Positions 19,311 through 27,402 of a DNA stretch of 64,000 nucleotides are shown here, piece by piece; position 1 is the stretch's first letter, and each line of letters opens with the position of its first letter. The notes under the pieces were generated by a model. That model was not told where the DNA came from. It saw only the letters and a program-made list of their open reading frames with translations, and did not search any database. Where the stretch lies: assembly GCF_030450125.1 (NCBI RefSeq), contig NZ_CP123923.1, forward strand, positions 1,054,001 through 1,118,000, written 5' to 3'. The translations under genes and the position numbers were made by a program. This stretch comes from Streptomyces sp. WP-1 (GTDB lineage Bacteria > Actinomycetota > Actinomycetes > Streptomycetales > Streptomycetaceae).

Positions 19311-20441
19311 TCACTCCCCCATCACCAGTCCGTCGGCGGCGGCGCCCCGGCTGAGCACCACGTCCCGGATCCGGTCGCGGACCCCGGCGAGGTCGGCGCC
19401 ACCGGCGACGGCCCGGTTCACGTCGAGCACGCGTCCGGCGTCGAGGTCGTACATCTGCGGCACGAACTCGGCCCGTGTCACCTGCCAGCGCTCACCGGCC
19501 CGCGCGGGCGGGGCGAAGGTGAAGCGGGCGAGGGTGGACTCGTTGCCGCGCGGGTCCCGGGAGCCGTTGCCGTCGTCCAGTTCGTCGGAGATCTGGTCGC
19601 CGAGGCCGTAGACCACCCAGGTGCCGTTGATCTTCTCGTACGGCTGCGGGACATGGCTGTGGCTGCCGAGGATCAGGTCGATGTCCGGGCGCCCGGCGTC
19701 GGCCGCGGCGGTCAGTCTCCGGGCGAGGGCGGCCTGGTCCTCGGTGGGGGCGTCGTCGCCGTTCGCGCCCCAGTGCAGGGAGAGGACGACCACGTCGGCA
19801 CCGGCCTTGCGGGCGGCGCGGGCGTCGGCGGTGATCCGGTCGGCGTCGATCGGACCGAGCGCCCAGGGCTGCCCGTCCGGCAGCGGCTGCTCGGTGCCGA
19901 AGGTGTACGACAGCTGCGCGACCTCGGCGGAACCGGCCCGGTACAGGGCCGGGCGCCGGGACTCGTCCGCGCCGCGGGCCGTGCCGACGTGCTTGAGGCC
20001 CGCCGCGTCCAGCGTGTCCAGGGTGCCCCGGATGCCGTCGGCGCCGTTGTCCAGGGCGTGTTCGGAGGCGGTGGCGCAGCCGTCGTAGCCGGTCATGGCG
20101 AGGTCCTGGGCGAGCTGCGGCGGGGACAGCGGGGCGGCGCCGCCGGTGCCGTCCTCCAGGTGGCACAGCGCCAGATCGGCGCCGTGGACGAGGGGTTCGA
20201 CGCCCGAGAGCATGGGCCGGAAGTCGTAGCCGCCGCCCGAGGCGTCGGAGGAGGCGCGTTCGAGGACGGCGGGGTGGGTGAGGATGTCGCCGGTGGCGAC
20301 GAGGGTGAAGCCGTGCCGCTCCGCGGGCGGCCCGGCGGCGCCGCCCCGGCCGGGGTCCTGGCGGATCTGCTGGGAGCAGGCGGCCGCCGCCGTGAGGACG
20401 GCGGTCAGGGCCAGGGCCACCTGGTGTCTGCGTCCGATCAT
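19311..20441 (-). CDS. CapA/YwtB-family lipoprotein (metallophosphatase-like fold)
   Basis: 376 residues. The lipoprotein signal ends at LTAAAAC. Motifs of the poly-gamma-glutamate capsule protein CapA family are present: LVATGDILTH, LHWGAN and ILGSHSHVPQPYEK, the metallophosphatase-type metal-binding stretches. Members are linked to capsule or wall polymer processing, but this gene has no capBC neighbours, so a role in poly-gamma-glutamate is not supported by context. ATG 20441 follows GGGGTGAG. Confidence 0.82.
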   Translation of the reverse strand: MIGRRHQVALALTAVLTAAAACSQQIRQDPGRGGAAGPPAERHGFTLVATGDILTHPAVLERASSDASGGGYDFRPMLSGVEPLVHGADLALCHLEDGTGGAAPLSPPQLAQDLAMTGYDGCATASEHALDNGADGIRGTLDTLDAAGLKHVGTARGADESRRPALYRAGSAEVAQLSYTFGTEQPLPDGQPWALGPIDADRITADARAARKAGADVVVLSLHWGANGDDAPTEDQAALARRLTAAADAGRPDIDLILGSHSHVPQPYEKINGTWVVYGLGDQISDELDDGNGSRDPRGNESTLARFTFAPPARAGERWQVTRAEFVPQMYDLDAGRVLDVNRAVAGGADLAGVRDRIRDVVLSRGAAADGLVMGE

Positions 20442-20644
20442 CGGCTCACCCCTTGGGATCTGGGTCAGTACGTCAGTACGGCTGTCGTATTTACCGACCT
20501 TGCCGTGACGGGCATATGGGTATGAAGCCGACTCTCCGTCCAAACGGTCCGGTTCCTCTCATTGACCCATCCGGGACCCTTCGCGAGAGCCCGGCGGCCG
20601 AGGCGGGCGTCGGGGTGCCGCGGCGAGGCGCCCCACCGGCGGCT

Positions 20645-20824
20645 GTGAAGACTCTCACGCCCCGCCACCGTGACGCGCTTGGCCTCGTGCACCGCCGCGG
20701 GACCGGTGTGGCGGAAGCGGCGCGCGCCCCCGGCACCGCGGCCGGTACCGTGAAGCCCCGGGCGTTCGCCGCGCTCCGCACCCCGCGCCGGGAGCTTCCG
20801 GGTATTGCGGCCGACCTGCGCTGA
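20645..20824 (+). pseudogene. truncated ECF sigma factor region 4 remnant
   Basis: A 59-codon in-frame stretch from GTG 20645 ends at TGA 20824. It reads as a degraded sigma-70 region 4: LTPRHRDALGLVHRRG (compare the family pattern LPPEHRAVL..VYY.G), then VAEAARAPGTAAGTVKPRAF (compare AEIA..LGIPxGTVKSR), then AALRTPRREL. Key helix residues are replaced by Pro or Ala, which should break the recognition helix. No region 2 is visible upstream in any frame. It is most likely a decayed sigma gene; a functional HTH-only protein is less likely. Confidence 0.5.
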
Positions 20825-20968
20825 AACCGGGGGTCAGGTCAAACCTCGGCAAAGCGCCTTGCTGTGGGCCCCGTTGGGGCAATGGGCTGTCCTCATCCGT
20901 GTTCCGGGCGAGGGCGGGTCCCCGGGGATCGGGCGACCCGTACGCACCGGAGGAAGGGCAGGAAGGAA

Positions 20969-21487
20969 ATGCCGCACACAGGTCACGAGGGCACCGACGG
21001 CGCGGACGGCGTCGGCGGTGGTGAACTGGTCGTCCCCATGGCGTGGTTGTACGCCGAGTACATCGCCGACGAGCTGCTGCGCACCGGCGATCTGATGCCG
21101 CCGACGTCCTTCGAGTTCCGGGCGGGCCGGGACGCGCTGGCGCTGACCGTCTTCCTGTCCGACACCGAGGGGGAGCTGTCCGGCATCCGGGTCGTCTCCC
21201 AGCTGGAGAACTGGCTGTCGCTGACCGCCTGCGACCATCCGTGGCAGGACTGGGTCCGCACCCGTATGGCCGACCTGACCGCCGACGCCGCCGGCTCCCC
21301 CGCCCCCGACCTGGCCCTCGCCCAGGACGCCTGGCGCTGGCTGGAGGAGACCGAACTCCTGGCCACCGACCTGGACGCGGTACCGGGCGGCGTCGTCCCG
21401 GCCGACGAGGACGACGGCCCGAAGGTGTGGACCCCGGCGTGGCAACTGGGGCTGCCGCTGGGGCACTTGGCGATCCACCTGTTCTGA
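20969..21487 (+). CDS. conserved hypothetical protein
   Basis: 172 residues. ATG 20969 follows GGAAGG. The protein is acidic and soluble with no signal peptide, and has well-formed mixed secondary structure (LVVPMAWLYAEYIADELL, SFEFRAGRDALALTVFLS, VVSQLENWLSLT). Strong codon bias supports a real gene. I do not recognise the family. It sits alone between the sigma remnant and a non-coding repeat region. Confidence 0.65.
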   Translation: MPHTGHEGTDGADGVGGGELVVPMAWLYAEYIADELLRTGDLMPPTSFEFRAGRDALALTVFLSDTEGELSGIRVVSQLENWLSLTACDHPWQDWVRTRMADLTADAAGSPAPDLALAQDAWRWLEETELLATDLDAVPGGVVPADEDDGPKVWTPAWQLGLPLGHLAIHLF

Positions 21488-21983
21488 GACCGCCGTCTGT
21501 TCCGGGGCGGCCGTCTGTTCCGAGGCGGCCGTCTGTTCCGGGGCGGGGCGCGCCCGGCCGTTCCCGCGACCTCGCGGACCAGCGCTCGACGGGCGCCCGC
21601 GCCCGCGTCCGGGGCCGGGTCCGGGTCCGGGTCCGGGCGCGGCCGGTGCGAGGGGTGTGGTCCGCGCAGGACGCGCCGGCGGCCCGTCACGGGCCCCGGA
21701 GGGCGTCGCGGCCGCTTGCCCCGGCGGGCCACGACCACCGTCGGCCCCGGTCTGTCACCGCCGTTCGTGTCATCCGGAGGCAGCCGCGGGCGCCTCGGAG
21801 GGGTGGTGCGAGGCGGGGCCGTGTCACGGCCGCGTCGGTGCGCGGGGCCGGGCCGGGACGTGTCACGGGCGCACGCGGGTGGACGGCCGCGTCGGCGGGC
21901 GGCTGCTCATTTCGCTTCGGTCGCCCGCCGACCTCCGGTCCTGCGGCATCCACGCGCCCATCGGTCACCGGTGCCTGGCCCCC
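21488..21983. other. 496-bp region without a clear gene
   Basis: The region between the hypothetical gene and the fpg stop begins with an 18-bp tandem repeat, followed by TCCGGG-type simple repeats (about 21604-21640). Open frames exist on both strands but have low-complexity Arg/Pro translations and no ribosome site, so I read them as by-products of GC content. An unrecognised RNA cannot be excluded. Confidence 0.4.
21493..21546. repeat. 18-bp tandem repeat, three copies
   Basis: CCGTCTGTTCCGGGGCGG is repeated three times head to tail; the middle copy has one change (GAGG for GGGG). It starts 6 bp after the stop of the hypothetical gene. Confidence 0.85.
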
Positions 21984-22847
21984 TCACTTCAGCAGGCGGG
22001 ACAGTCGTCGGTCCGCCAGGGGTTTGCCGCCCGTCTGGCAGGTGGGGCAGTACTGGAGGGAGGAGTCGCTGAAGGAGACCTCGCGAATGGTGTCGCCGCA
22101 GACCGGACAGGGCTCGCCGGTGCGGCCGTGGACGCGCAGGCCGCTCTTCTTCTCGGACTTCAGGCGGCCCGCGGCCACTCCCCGGGAGCGCTCGACCGCC
22201 TCGGTCAGCGTGCTGCGCAGCGCCTCGTAGAGGTGGTGGGTCTCCTGCGGGGTGAGGGAGGCGGCGCGTTTGAAGGGGGACATCTTCGCGGCGTGCAGGA
22301 TCTCGTCGCTGTACGCGTTGCCCACCCCCGCGATCAGGGACTGGTCCCGCAGGGCGCCCTTGAGCTGGCGCCGCTCGCCCTTGAGGAGGGCCGCGAAGCG
22401 CGTCTCGTCGAAGTCGGCGGCCAGCGGATCGGGGCCGAGGCGGGCGATCCCCGGCACCTGCGCCGGATCGCGGACCACGTACACCGCGAGGCGCTTCTGG
22501 GTGCCGGCCTCGGTGAGGTCGAAGCCCTCGCCGGTCTCCAGCGCCACCCGCAGCGCGAGCGGGCCCTTGCCCGGCTTGGGCGGTCCGTCCGGCAGCCGGT
22601 CCCGCCACTGCAGCCAGCCGGCGCGGGCCAGATGCGTCACCAGGTGCAGCCCGCCGTCCGCCGCGAGGTCCAGGAACTTGCCGTACCGGCGCACCTCGGT
22701 CACCCGGGCGCCTTCGAGGGCGGTGACGGGAGGGTCGTACGTCTTCAGCACGCTGACGGCGACCGGCAGCACCCGCGCCACCCGCAGGCCGACCAGGTGC
22801 TCGGTGAGGAAATCCGTCAGCGCTTCCACCTCGGGCAGTTCCGGCAT
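21984..22847 (-). CDS. Fpg/Nei-family DNA glycosylase (formamidopyrimidine-DNA glycosylase-like)
   Basis: 287 residues. The N-terminus MPELPEVE gives the catalytic Pro2 and Glu3, and Lys57 lies in RRYGKFLDL as in Fpg. The helix-two-turn-helix has GVGNAYSDEILH. The C-terminal zinc finger is intact: CPVC, 16 residues, CPTC. It should excise oxidised bases and cut the abasic site. It lies 48 bp behind the SpoIIE-like phosphatase gene in the same direction. This subgroup is a second Fpg-like enzyme in many actinomycetes, so I do not assign mutM. Confidence 0.92.
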   Translation of the reverse strand: MPELPEVEALTDFLTEHLVGLRVARVLPVAVSVLKTYDPPVTALEGARVTEVRRYGKFLDLAADGGLHLVTHLARAGWLQWRDRLPDGPPKPGKGPLALRVALETGEGFDLTEAGTQKRLAVYVVRDPAQVPGIARLGPDPLAADFDETRFAALLKGERRQLKGALRDQSLIAGVGNAYSDEILHAAKMSPFKRAASLTPQETHHLYEALRSTLTEAVERSRGVAAGRLKSEKKSGLRVHGRTGEPCPVCGDTIREVSFSDSSLQYCPTCQTGGKPLADRRLSRLLK

Positions 22848-22895
22848 ATGTCCAGAGTGCCACCCGCCACCGACAACGCCCCCGGGCTCACCCGT

Positions 22896-25040
22896 TCAGC
22901 CCTCCCTCGTTCGGCCCTCCCTCGTTCGGCCCTCCCTCGTTCGGCCCTCCCCCGCTCGGCTCTCCCCCTCTCGCTCCTCGCCCAGCCGGAACTCGCACCA
23001 CACCGCCTTGCCGCTGCCCCGCGCCTCCACGCCCCAGTCGTCGGCCAGCATCTCCACCAGCAGCAGTCCCCGCCCGGACACCCCCTCCTCGCCCGCGTCC
23101 CGGCGCCGGGGCAGGGCGCTGGAGGAGTCCTCCACCTCGATCCGCAGCCGGCGCCCGGCGCCGACGAGGGACCGCAGGGTGACGATCGCCGCGCCCTCGG
23201 TGTGCACCAGGACATTGGTCATCAGCTCGTCCGCGGCCAGCTCGATCTCGTCGGCGCGCTCACCCGCGCCCCAGGCCCGCACCGCCGATCTGATCATGTG
23301 CCGGGCCTGGGTGAGGGCCTCCGGATCGCCGGGCGCCACATGCTGCTGGAGCCGGCCGCAGGGCCGCGCGGTCTCCGGTTCCCGGCGGCGCAGCAGAAGC
23401 AGGGCCACGTCGTCCTCGCCGCCGCGCTCCTCGGCCAGCTGGATCAGCCGGTCGGCGAGGTCGGCCACGTCCTCGGGTCCGCCGCACACCTGCTCCGCCA
23501 GACCCCGCATGCCGTCGTCCAGGTCGGCGCCGGGCTGTTCGACCAGGCCGTCGGTGCACAGCAACAGGGTCTCGCCCGGGTCGAGTTCGAGGGTGGAGAC
23601 GGGATACTCCAGATCGCCGAACTCCGCCGAGAGCCCGAGCGGCAGCCCGCCCTCCGCCTGGACGCGCCGGCAGCCGCCGGGCCCGCGCATCAGCGGGTCG
23701 ATGTGCCCGGCGCGCACCATCTGCACCACCCCGGTGGACAGGTCGGCCTCGGCGTACAGACAGGTGGCGAAGCGGTCGGTGTCGAGTTCGTGCAGGAAGA
23801 CCGAGGCGCGGGCCATCACGGCGGCCGGGGTGTGCCCCTCGGCGGCGTAGGCGCGCAGCACGATCCGCAGCTGGCCCATCACGGCCGCCGCGTGGGTGTC
23901 ATGGCCCTGGACGTCGCCGATGACCGCGCCGACCCGGCCGCCGGGCAGCGGGATCACGTCGTACCAGTCGCCGCCGATGTCCCGGCCGAGCGCGGCCGAA
24001 CGGTAGCGTACGGCGATGTCGGCGCCCGGCACGTTCGGGATGGTGCGCGGCAGCATGGCCTGCTGGAGGCCCTGGGCGAGGTCCTTCTGCTGCTCGTAGA
24101 ACATGGCCCGCTGAAGGCTCTGCGCGATGCTGCCGCCGAGCGCGACGAGGACGCCGCGCTCCTCGTCGGAGAAGCCGCGCCGGTCGCTGTAGAGCAGGCC
24201 CATCGCGCCGATCGCACGCCCTTGGGCGATCAGCGGCAGATAGGCGGCCGAGGCGATGTCCAGATGGGTGATCTGCGGCCACAGCAGCGGGTACTCCTCG
24301 GCGAACTCCTCCGGCGTCTCGACGAACCGGGGGCTCAGCGTGCGCACGACCTCGCTCATGGGGTACGGCTCGTCGATCCGGTTCACCTGGGTGGCGGGCA
24401 CGAAGCTGCCGGGCGGCGCCTCCGCGACGAGCCGGATCCGCCCGGCCTCCACCAGGGCCATCACGAAGCTGGCCGCGCCCAGGCGGCGGATGCCGTGGGT
24501 GTCCTTGAGCACGTCGATGACGTCCTGCACGGTGCGGGCGTGCGCCAGGGCCGCGGAGACGACCTGGACGATGTTGGTCTGCTGCCGGAAGGCAAGTTCC
24601 TGCGCCGCGCGCATGCTGCGGGAGGTGCTGTCGGCCAGTTCCTCGGTGGCGTCCCGCACGATGCCGACGACCCGGCGGGGGCGCCCGGCGTCGTCGCGGC
24701 GGATGTAGCCCTGGGTGTGGGTCCAGCGCGGGGTGCCGTCGCGGCAGCGGATGCGGAAGTAGGCGCCGAAGTTCTCGCCGCCCTCCTTGATGACCTGGGC
24801 GACGAGGGCGTCGAGCCGGGCCGCCTCGGGCCGCGGCACCCGCAGGACCAGGGATTCGGGGCGCCCGTCGAACTCGTCGGGCAGCAGGTCGAAGACCTCG
24901 TGCGCCTCGGCGTCCATGTGGAACAGGCCCTTGTCCAGGTCCCAGTCGAAGGTGCCCATGTGGTTGAGCGCCAGGATCGGGTCCGGGTGGGCGGGCCAGT
25001 CCTCCGGGAGTGACAGGGCACTCGCTCCCCGATCAGCCAT
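22896..25040 (-). CDS. PAS-GAF-SpoIIE (PP2C) phosphatase with C-terminal ATPase/anti-sigma kinase-like domain
   Basis: 714 residues: PAS domain (about 20-140), GAF domain (about 150-330), PP2C/SpoIIE phosphatase domain (about 345-560, with RDIGGDWYDVIPL, VIGDVQGHD and LLCTDGLVE) and a HATPase_c domain (about 590-700, with ELAADELMTNVLVHTEG). Such proteins dephosphorylate anti-anti-sigma factors, and the ATPase domain resembles RsbW-type kinases, so one protein may do both in partner switching. It is cytosolic with no membrane helix. The very C-terminus is a tandem RTREG tail encoded by a 15-bp repeat. The partner sigma system is not in this window. Confidence 0.9.
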   Translation of the reverse strand: MADRGASALSLPEDWPAHPDPILALNHMGTFDWDLDKGLFHMDAEAHEVFDLLPDEFDGRPESLVLRVPRPEAARLDALVAQVIKEGGENFGAYFRIRCRDGTPRWTHTQGYIRRDDAGRPRRVVGIVRDATEELADSTSRSMRAAQELAFRQQTNIVQVVSAALAHARTVQDVIDVLKDTHGIRRLGAASFVMALVEAGRIRLVAEAPPGSFVPATQVNRIDEPYPMSEVVRTLSPRFVETPEEFAEEYPLLWPQITHLDIASAAYLPLIAQGRAIGAMGLLYSDRRGFSDEERGVLVALGGSIAQSLQRAMFYEQQKDLAQGLQQAMLPRTIPNVPGADIAVRYRSAALGRDIGGDWYDVIPLPGGRVGAVIGDVQGHDTHAAAVMGQLRIVLRAYAAEGHTPAAVMARASVFLHELDTDRFATCLYAEADLSTGVVQMVRAGHIDPLMRGPGGCRRVQAEGGLPLGLSAEFGDLEYPVSTLELDPGETLLLCTDGLVEQPGADLDDGMRGLAEQVCGGPEDVADLADRLIQLAEERGGEDDVALLLLRRREPETARPCGRLQQHVAPGDPEALTQARHMIRSAVRAWGAGERADEIELAADELMTNVLVHTEGAAIVTLRSLVGAGRRLRIEVEDSSSALPRRRDAGEEGVSGRGLLLVEMLADDWGVEARGSGKAVWCEFRLGEEREGESRAGEGRTREGRTREGRTREG
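22899..22973. repeat. 15-bp tandem repeat at the 3' end of the SpoIIE-like gene
   Basis: Three perfect copies of GCCCTCCCTCGTTCG (22899-22943) are followed by two degenerate copies, ending directly at the stop codon. On the coding strand they add the pentapeptide RTREG three times to the protein tail. Copy number is likely to vary between strains. Confidence 0.85.
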
Positions 25041-25105
25041 GGGCCCACCTTGCCAGGATTCGCCGGATTCTTCGACCGGTCCCGGGGCCAGGGCCCGGCC
25101 CGGGG

Positions 25106-27301
25106 TCAGCCGCCGAGCGCGCCGGCGGGGGCGGGGGCGACTTTCCCGGCGCCGCCGCCCGGAACCACCGACGCGTCGGTGCGGCTGGGGTCGGGCATGG
25201 CGGGCGTGTCCGTGACGTTGGGCGGACCGATCTCGTCGGGCTCCTGGGGTGTGGGGGAATCACCGAAGGGGGGCGGGTCGTGAAGGAGCGACGTATCGGG
25301 GGGATAGGCCAGGGGGTCGAGAAGCGAAGGCGCGGCAGAGGGGGTGGCCCTGGGAGTTGCCGGTGGCGCCGAGGCGGTCGCCGGCGCCGAGGCGGGGAGT
25401 ACGGCGCGTGCCTCGGAGGAGGCGGCGGGCGCGGGCGTGCTCCGATCGGGGACGGCGGAGGTCCTGTGGGCTTCGGCCGTGGGGGTGGCGGGGCCAGCCG
25501 ACGCCGGGGCGGGGGACGCGTCGGCAGTGCGGGTGCCCTGGCTGGTCGTGGCGGGAGCGGCGGAGGCGTTGGCCGTCCGGGATGCGCCGCCGATCGCAGC
25601 CGAGGGACTGGACGCGTCGGATCTCGAAGTGCCGTGGCTGGTCGTAGCCGGGGCTGCGGAGGTGTCGGCCGTACGGGTGCCCACGCCGGTCACGGCGGGA
25701 GCGGCGGAGCCCTCAGCCCTCCGGGACGTGGCGCCGGTCGCAGCCGGGGCGCTCGACGCGTCGGATGTCGGCGTGCCGTGGCCGGTCGTAGCCGGGGCCG
25801 CGGAGGCGGCCGTCCGGGGCGTGACCGGGGCGGCAGAGCCGTCGGCCTTCCGGGACGCGGCGCCGGTCGCAGACGGTGCACTGGGCGCCTCACCCGCCCG
25901 CGTCCCGCCTCCCGTCGTACCCGACGTACCGCGCGCATCGGCCGCCGAAGGCACCCGCTCGTCCGCCACGTGCGTACCGTGCCCACCGGCGGAAGCCGCG
26001 CTGTGCGAACCGTCCTCCGCCCTCCCCCCAGCGCTGTGCGAACCGTCCTCCGCCCTCCCCCCGACGCTGTGCGCACCGTCCTCCGCACTCCCCTCCGCGC
26101 TGTGCGAACCGGTCCCCGCCCTCCCCCCGACGCTGTGCGAACCCGTCCCCGTCACCCCTCCGGAACTGCCTGAACCGGCGTCCGCCCTCCCCCCGGTGCT
26201 CCGCGTCCCCGTGTCCGACCCGGCCTTTCCCCGGCCGGTCACCCCCCGGTCCACGGCCCGCGTACTCCGGACCCGCTGTCCCGTGCCGGTCCCGTCCGTC
26301 TGCGTACGACGATCCTCCGCACCCTCACCACGGCCCTCGCCCCGCCCCGGTGTCATCCGTCCCGTGTCGATCACCGCTCCCCCGATCTCGCCCGTCGCCG
26401 TGTTCGACCTGCTCTCCCGGGGACTCGGCTGACCGGAGTCCGGCCGGGACGGGTGGGGGAAGCCGGTGAGTCCCGGATCCGGGGGCGCGGTGTCGGCGAC
26501 GGCCGGCGGGGCCACGAGGTGGTCGTTGCGGACGTCGGGGCCGAGCCGGCGCTCTATCCAGGTGTTCGTCCCGGCGTCCAGCAGGGTGAGGCTGCCGACC
26601 GCCTGGGGCGCCGGTGTCACCACGATGACCTGGTTCGGCCGGTAGCCCGACCACGCGGTGCCGCGCGCGCCGACGCCGCCCCGGGCCTCCTCGGGCGGCC
26701 GCAGCGGGTTGCCACAGGCGCAGCGCACCCGTGGCACACCCCGGTCGTCGACCAGTACGGCGGTGCCGGCCTGGAGCACGGCCTGGTACCCGGCGGTCTC
26801 CCCGTCCCGGTAGCCGTGGTTGGTGACACGGGTGTCGGCGCGCAGCAGGACCGGGGTCAGGGCGCGGAGATAGCCGGGCAGATCCGTGCGGGAGACACCG
26901 GCCACATGGGCGAACGCGTTCCCCCGGGCGGGGTCCGCCGTCAGCCCGCCGATCTGCCGTTCGACGTCGCAGCCGGCGACGCGGACGCTGCCGCTGTAGA
27001 GCCCCGGGGTGCCGCCGGACAGGGCGCGGGCCGCCGCCAGCGGGGCGACGGCGAGACCGGCGGGCGGCGCGCTGACGTCGGCGGTGCGCCCCGTGCCGGC
27101 CGGCCGGGGCGTACCGGTGCGGGCGGGGCCGGTGGCCGTGGAGGCGGTGAAGGGGTTGGGGCCCTGCTCGGCGGCGGGCTGGAGGAAGACCTCCTCGCCC
27201 AGTTGGGCCTCCTTGACGGCGGCGCCCGCACACCCGGTGAGGAGCAGCGCCACTGACAGCAGCACGCAGGCCATGGCCATGGATCCGGTGGGTATGCGCA
27301 C
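25106..27301 (-). CDS. DUF6777-type lipoprotein with long repetitive C-terminal region
   Basis: 731 residues. The lipoprotein signal ends at LLLTGC. The N-terminal globular part (about 25-300) contains FLQPAAEQGPNPFTAST and YSGSVRVAGCDVERQI, which I recognise as the streptomycete DUF6777 type. Paired cysteines occur in VAGC and RCACGNP. From about residue 300 the protein is low complexity (Gly/Ser/Thr/Ala): several 11-residue units of the form EDGSHSAGGRA, then about 18-residue SAAPATT..GTRTADAS units, then a Pro-rich end. It is probably a surface protein with an extended stalk. It lies 65 bp upstream of the SpoIIE gene in the same direction. No function is known. Confidence 0.72.
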   Translation of the reverse strand: MRIPTGSMAMACVLLSVALLLTGCAGAAVKEAQLGEEVFLQPAAEQGPNPFTASTATGPARTGTPRPAGTGRTADVSAPPAGLAVAPLAAARALSGGTPGLYSGSVRVAGCDVERQIGGLTADPARGNAFAHVAGVSRTDLPGYLRALTPVLLRADTRVTNHGYRDGETAGYQAVLQAGTAVLVDDRGVPRVRCACGNPLRPPEEARGGVGARGTAWSGYRPNQVIVVTPAPQAVGSLTLLDAGTNTWIERRLGPDVRNDHLVAPPAVADTAPPDPGLTGFPHPSRPDSGQPSPRESRSNTATGEIGGAVIDTGRMTPGRGEGRGEGAEDRRTQTDGTGTGQRVRSTRAVDRGVTGRGKAGSDTGTRSTGGRADAGSGSSGGVTGTGSHSVGGRAGTGSHSAEGSAEDGAHSVGGRAEDGSHSAGGRAEDGSHSAASAGGHGTHVADERVPSAADARGTSGTTGGGTRAGEAPSAPSATGAASRKADGSAAPVTPRTAASAAPATTGHGTPTSDASSAPAATGATSRRAEGSAAPAVTGVGTRTADTSAAPATTSHGTSRSDASSPSAAIGGASRTANASAAPATTSQGTRTADASPAPASAGPATPTAEAHRTSAVPDRSTPAPAASSEARAVLPASAPATASAPPATPRATPSAAPSLLDPLAYPPDTSLLHDPPPFGDSPTPQEPDEIGPPNVTDTPAMPDPSRTDASVVPGGGAGKVAPAPAGALGG
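25985..26200. repeat. 33-bp tandem repeats inside the DUF6777 gene
   Basis: Imperfect 33-bp units around GTGCGAACCGTCCTCCGCCC (plus-strand reading) run head to tail about six to seven times. They encode 11-residue blocks such as EDGSHSAGGRA. They stay in frame, so length changes would not break the gene. Confidence 0.7.
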
Positions 27302-27402
27302 CGTGGACTCCGCATCACTGTGGGTGAATTCTCACTATTATTTGCTTTGCTCCCGTTTCACTGGCAACTCGGGGGGATCGGCGCGAGGGAGACGAGGCGG
27401 TC

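Noticed and set aside
21657..25013. 1100-codon plus-strand open frame opposite fpg and the SpoIIE-like gene
   Set aside because: Composition is Gly/Val/Arg/Leu-rich with no domain; the minus strand encodes intact enzymes.
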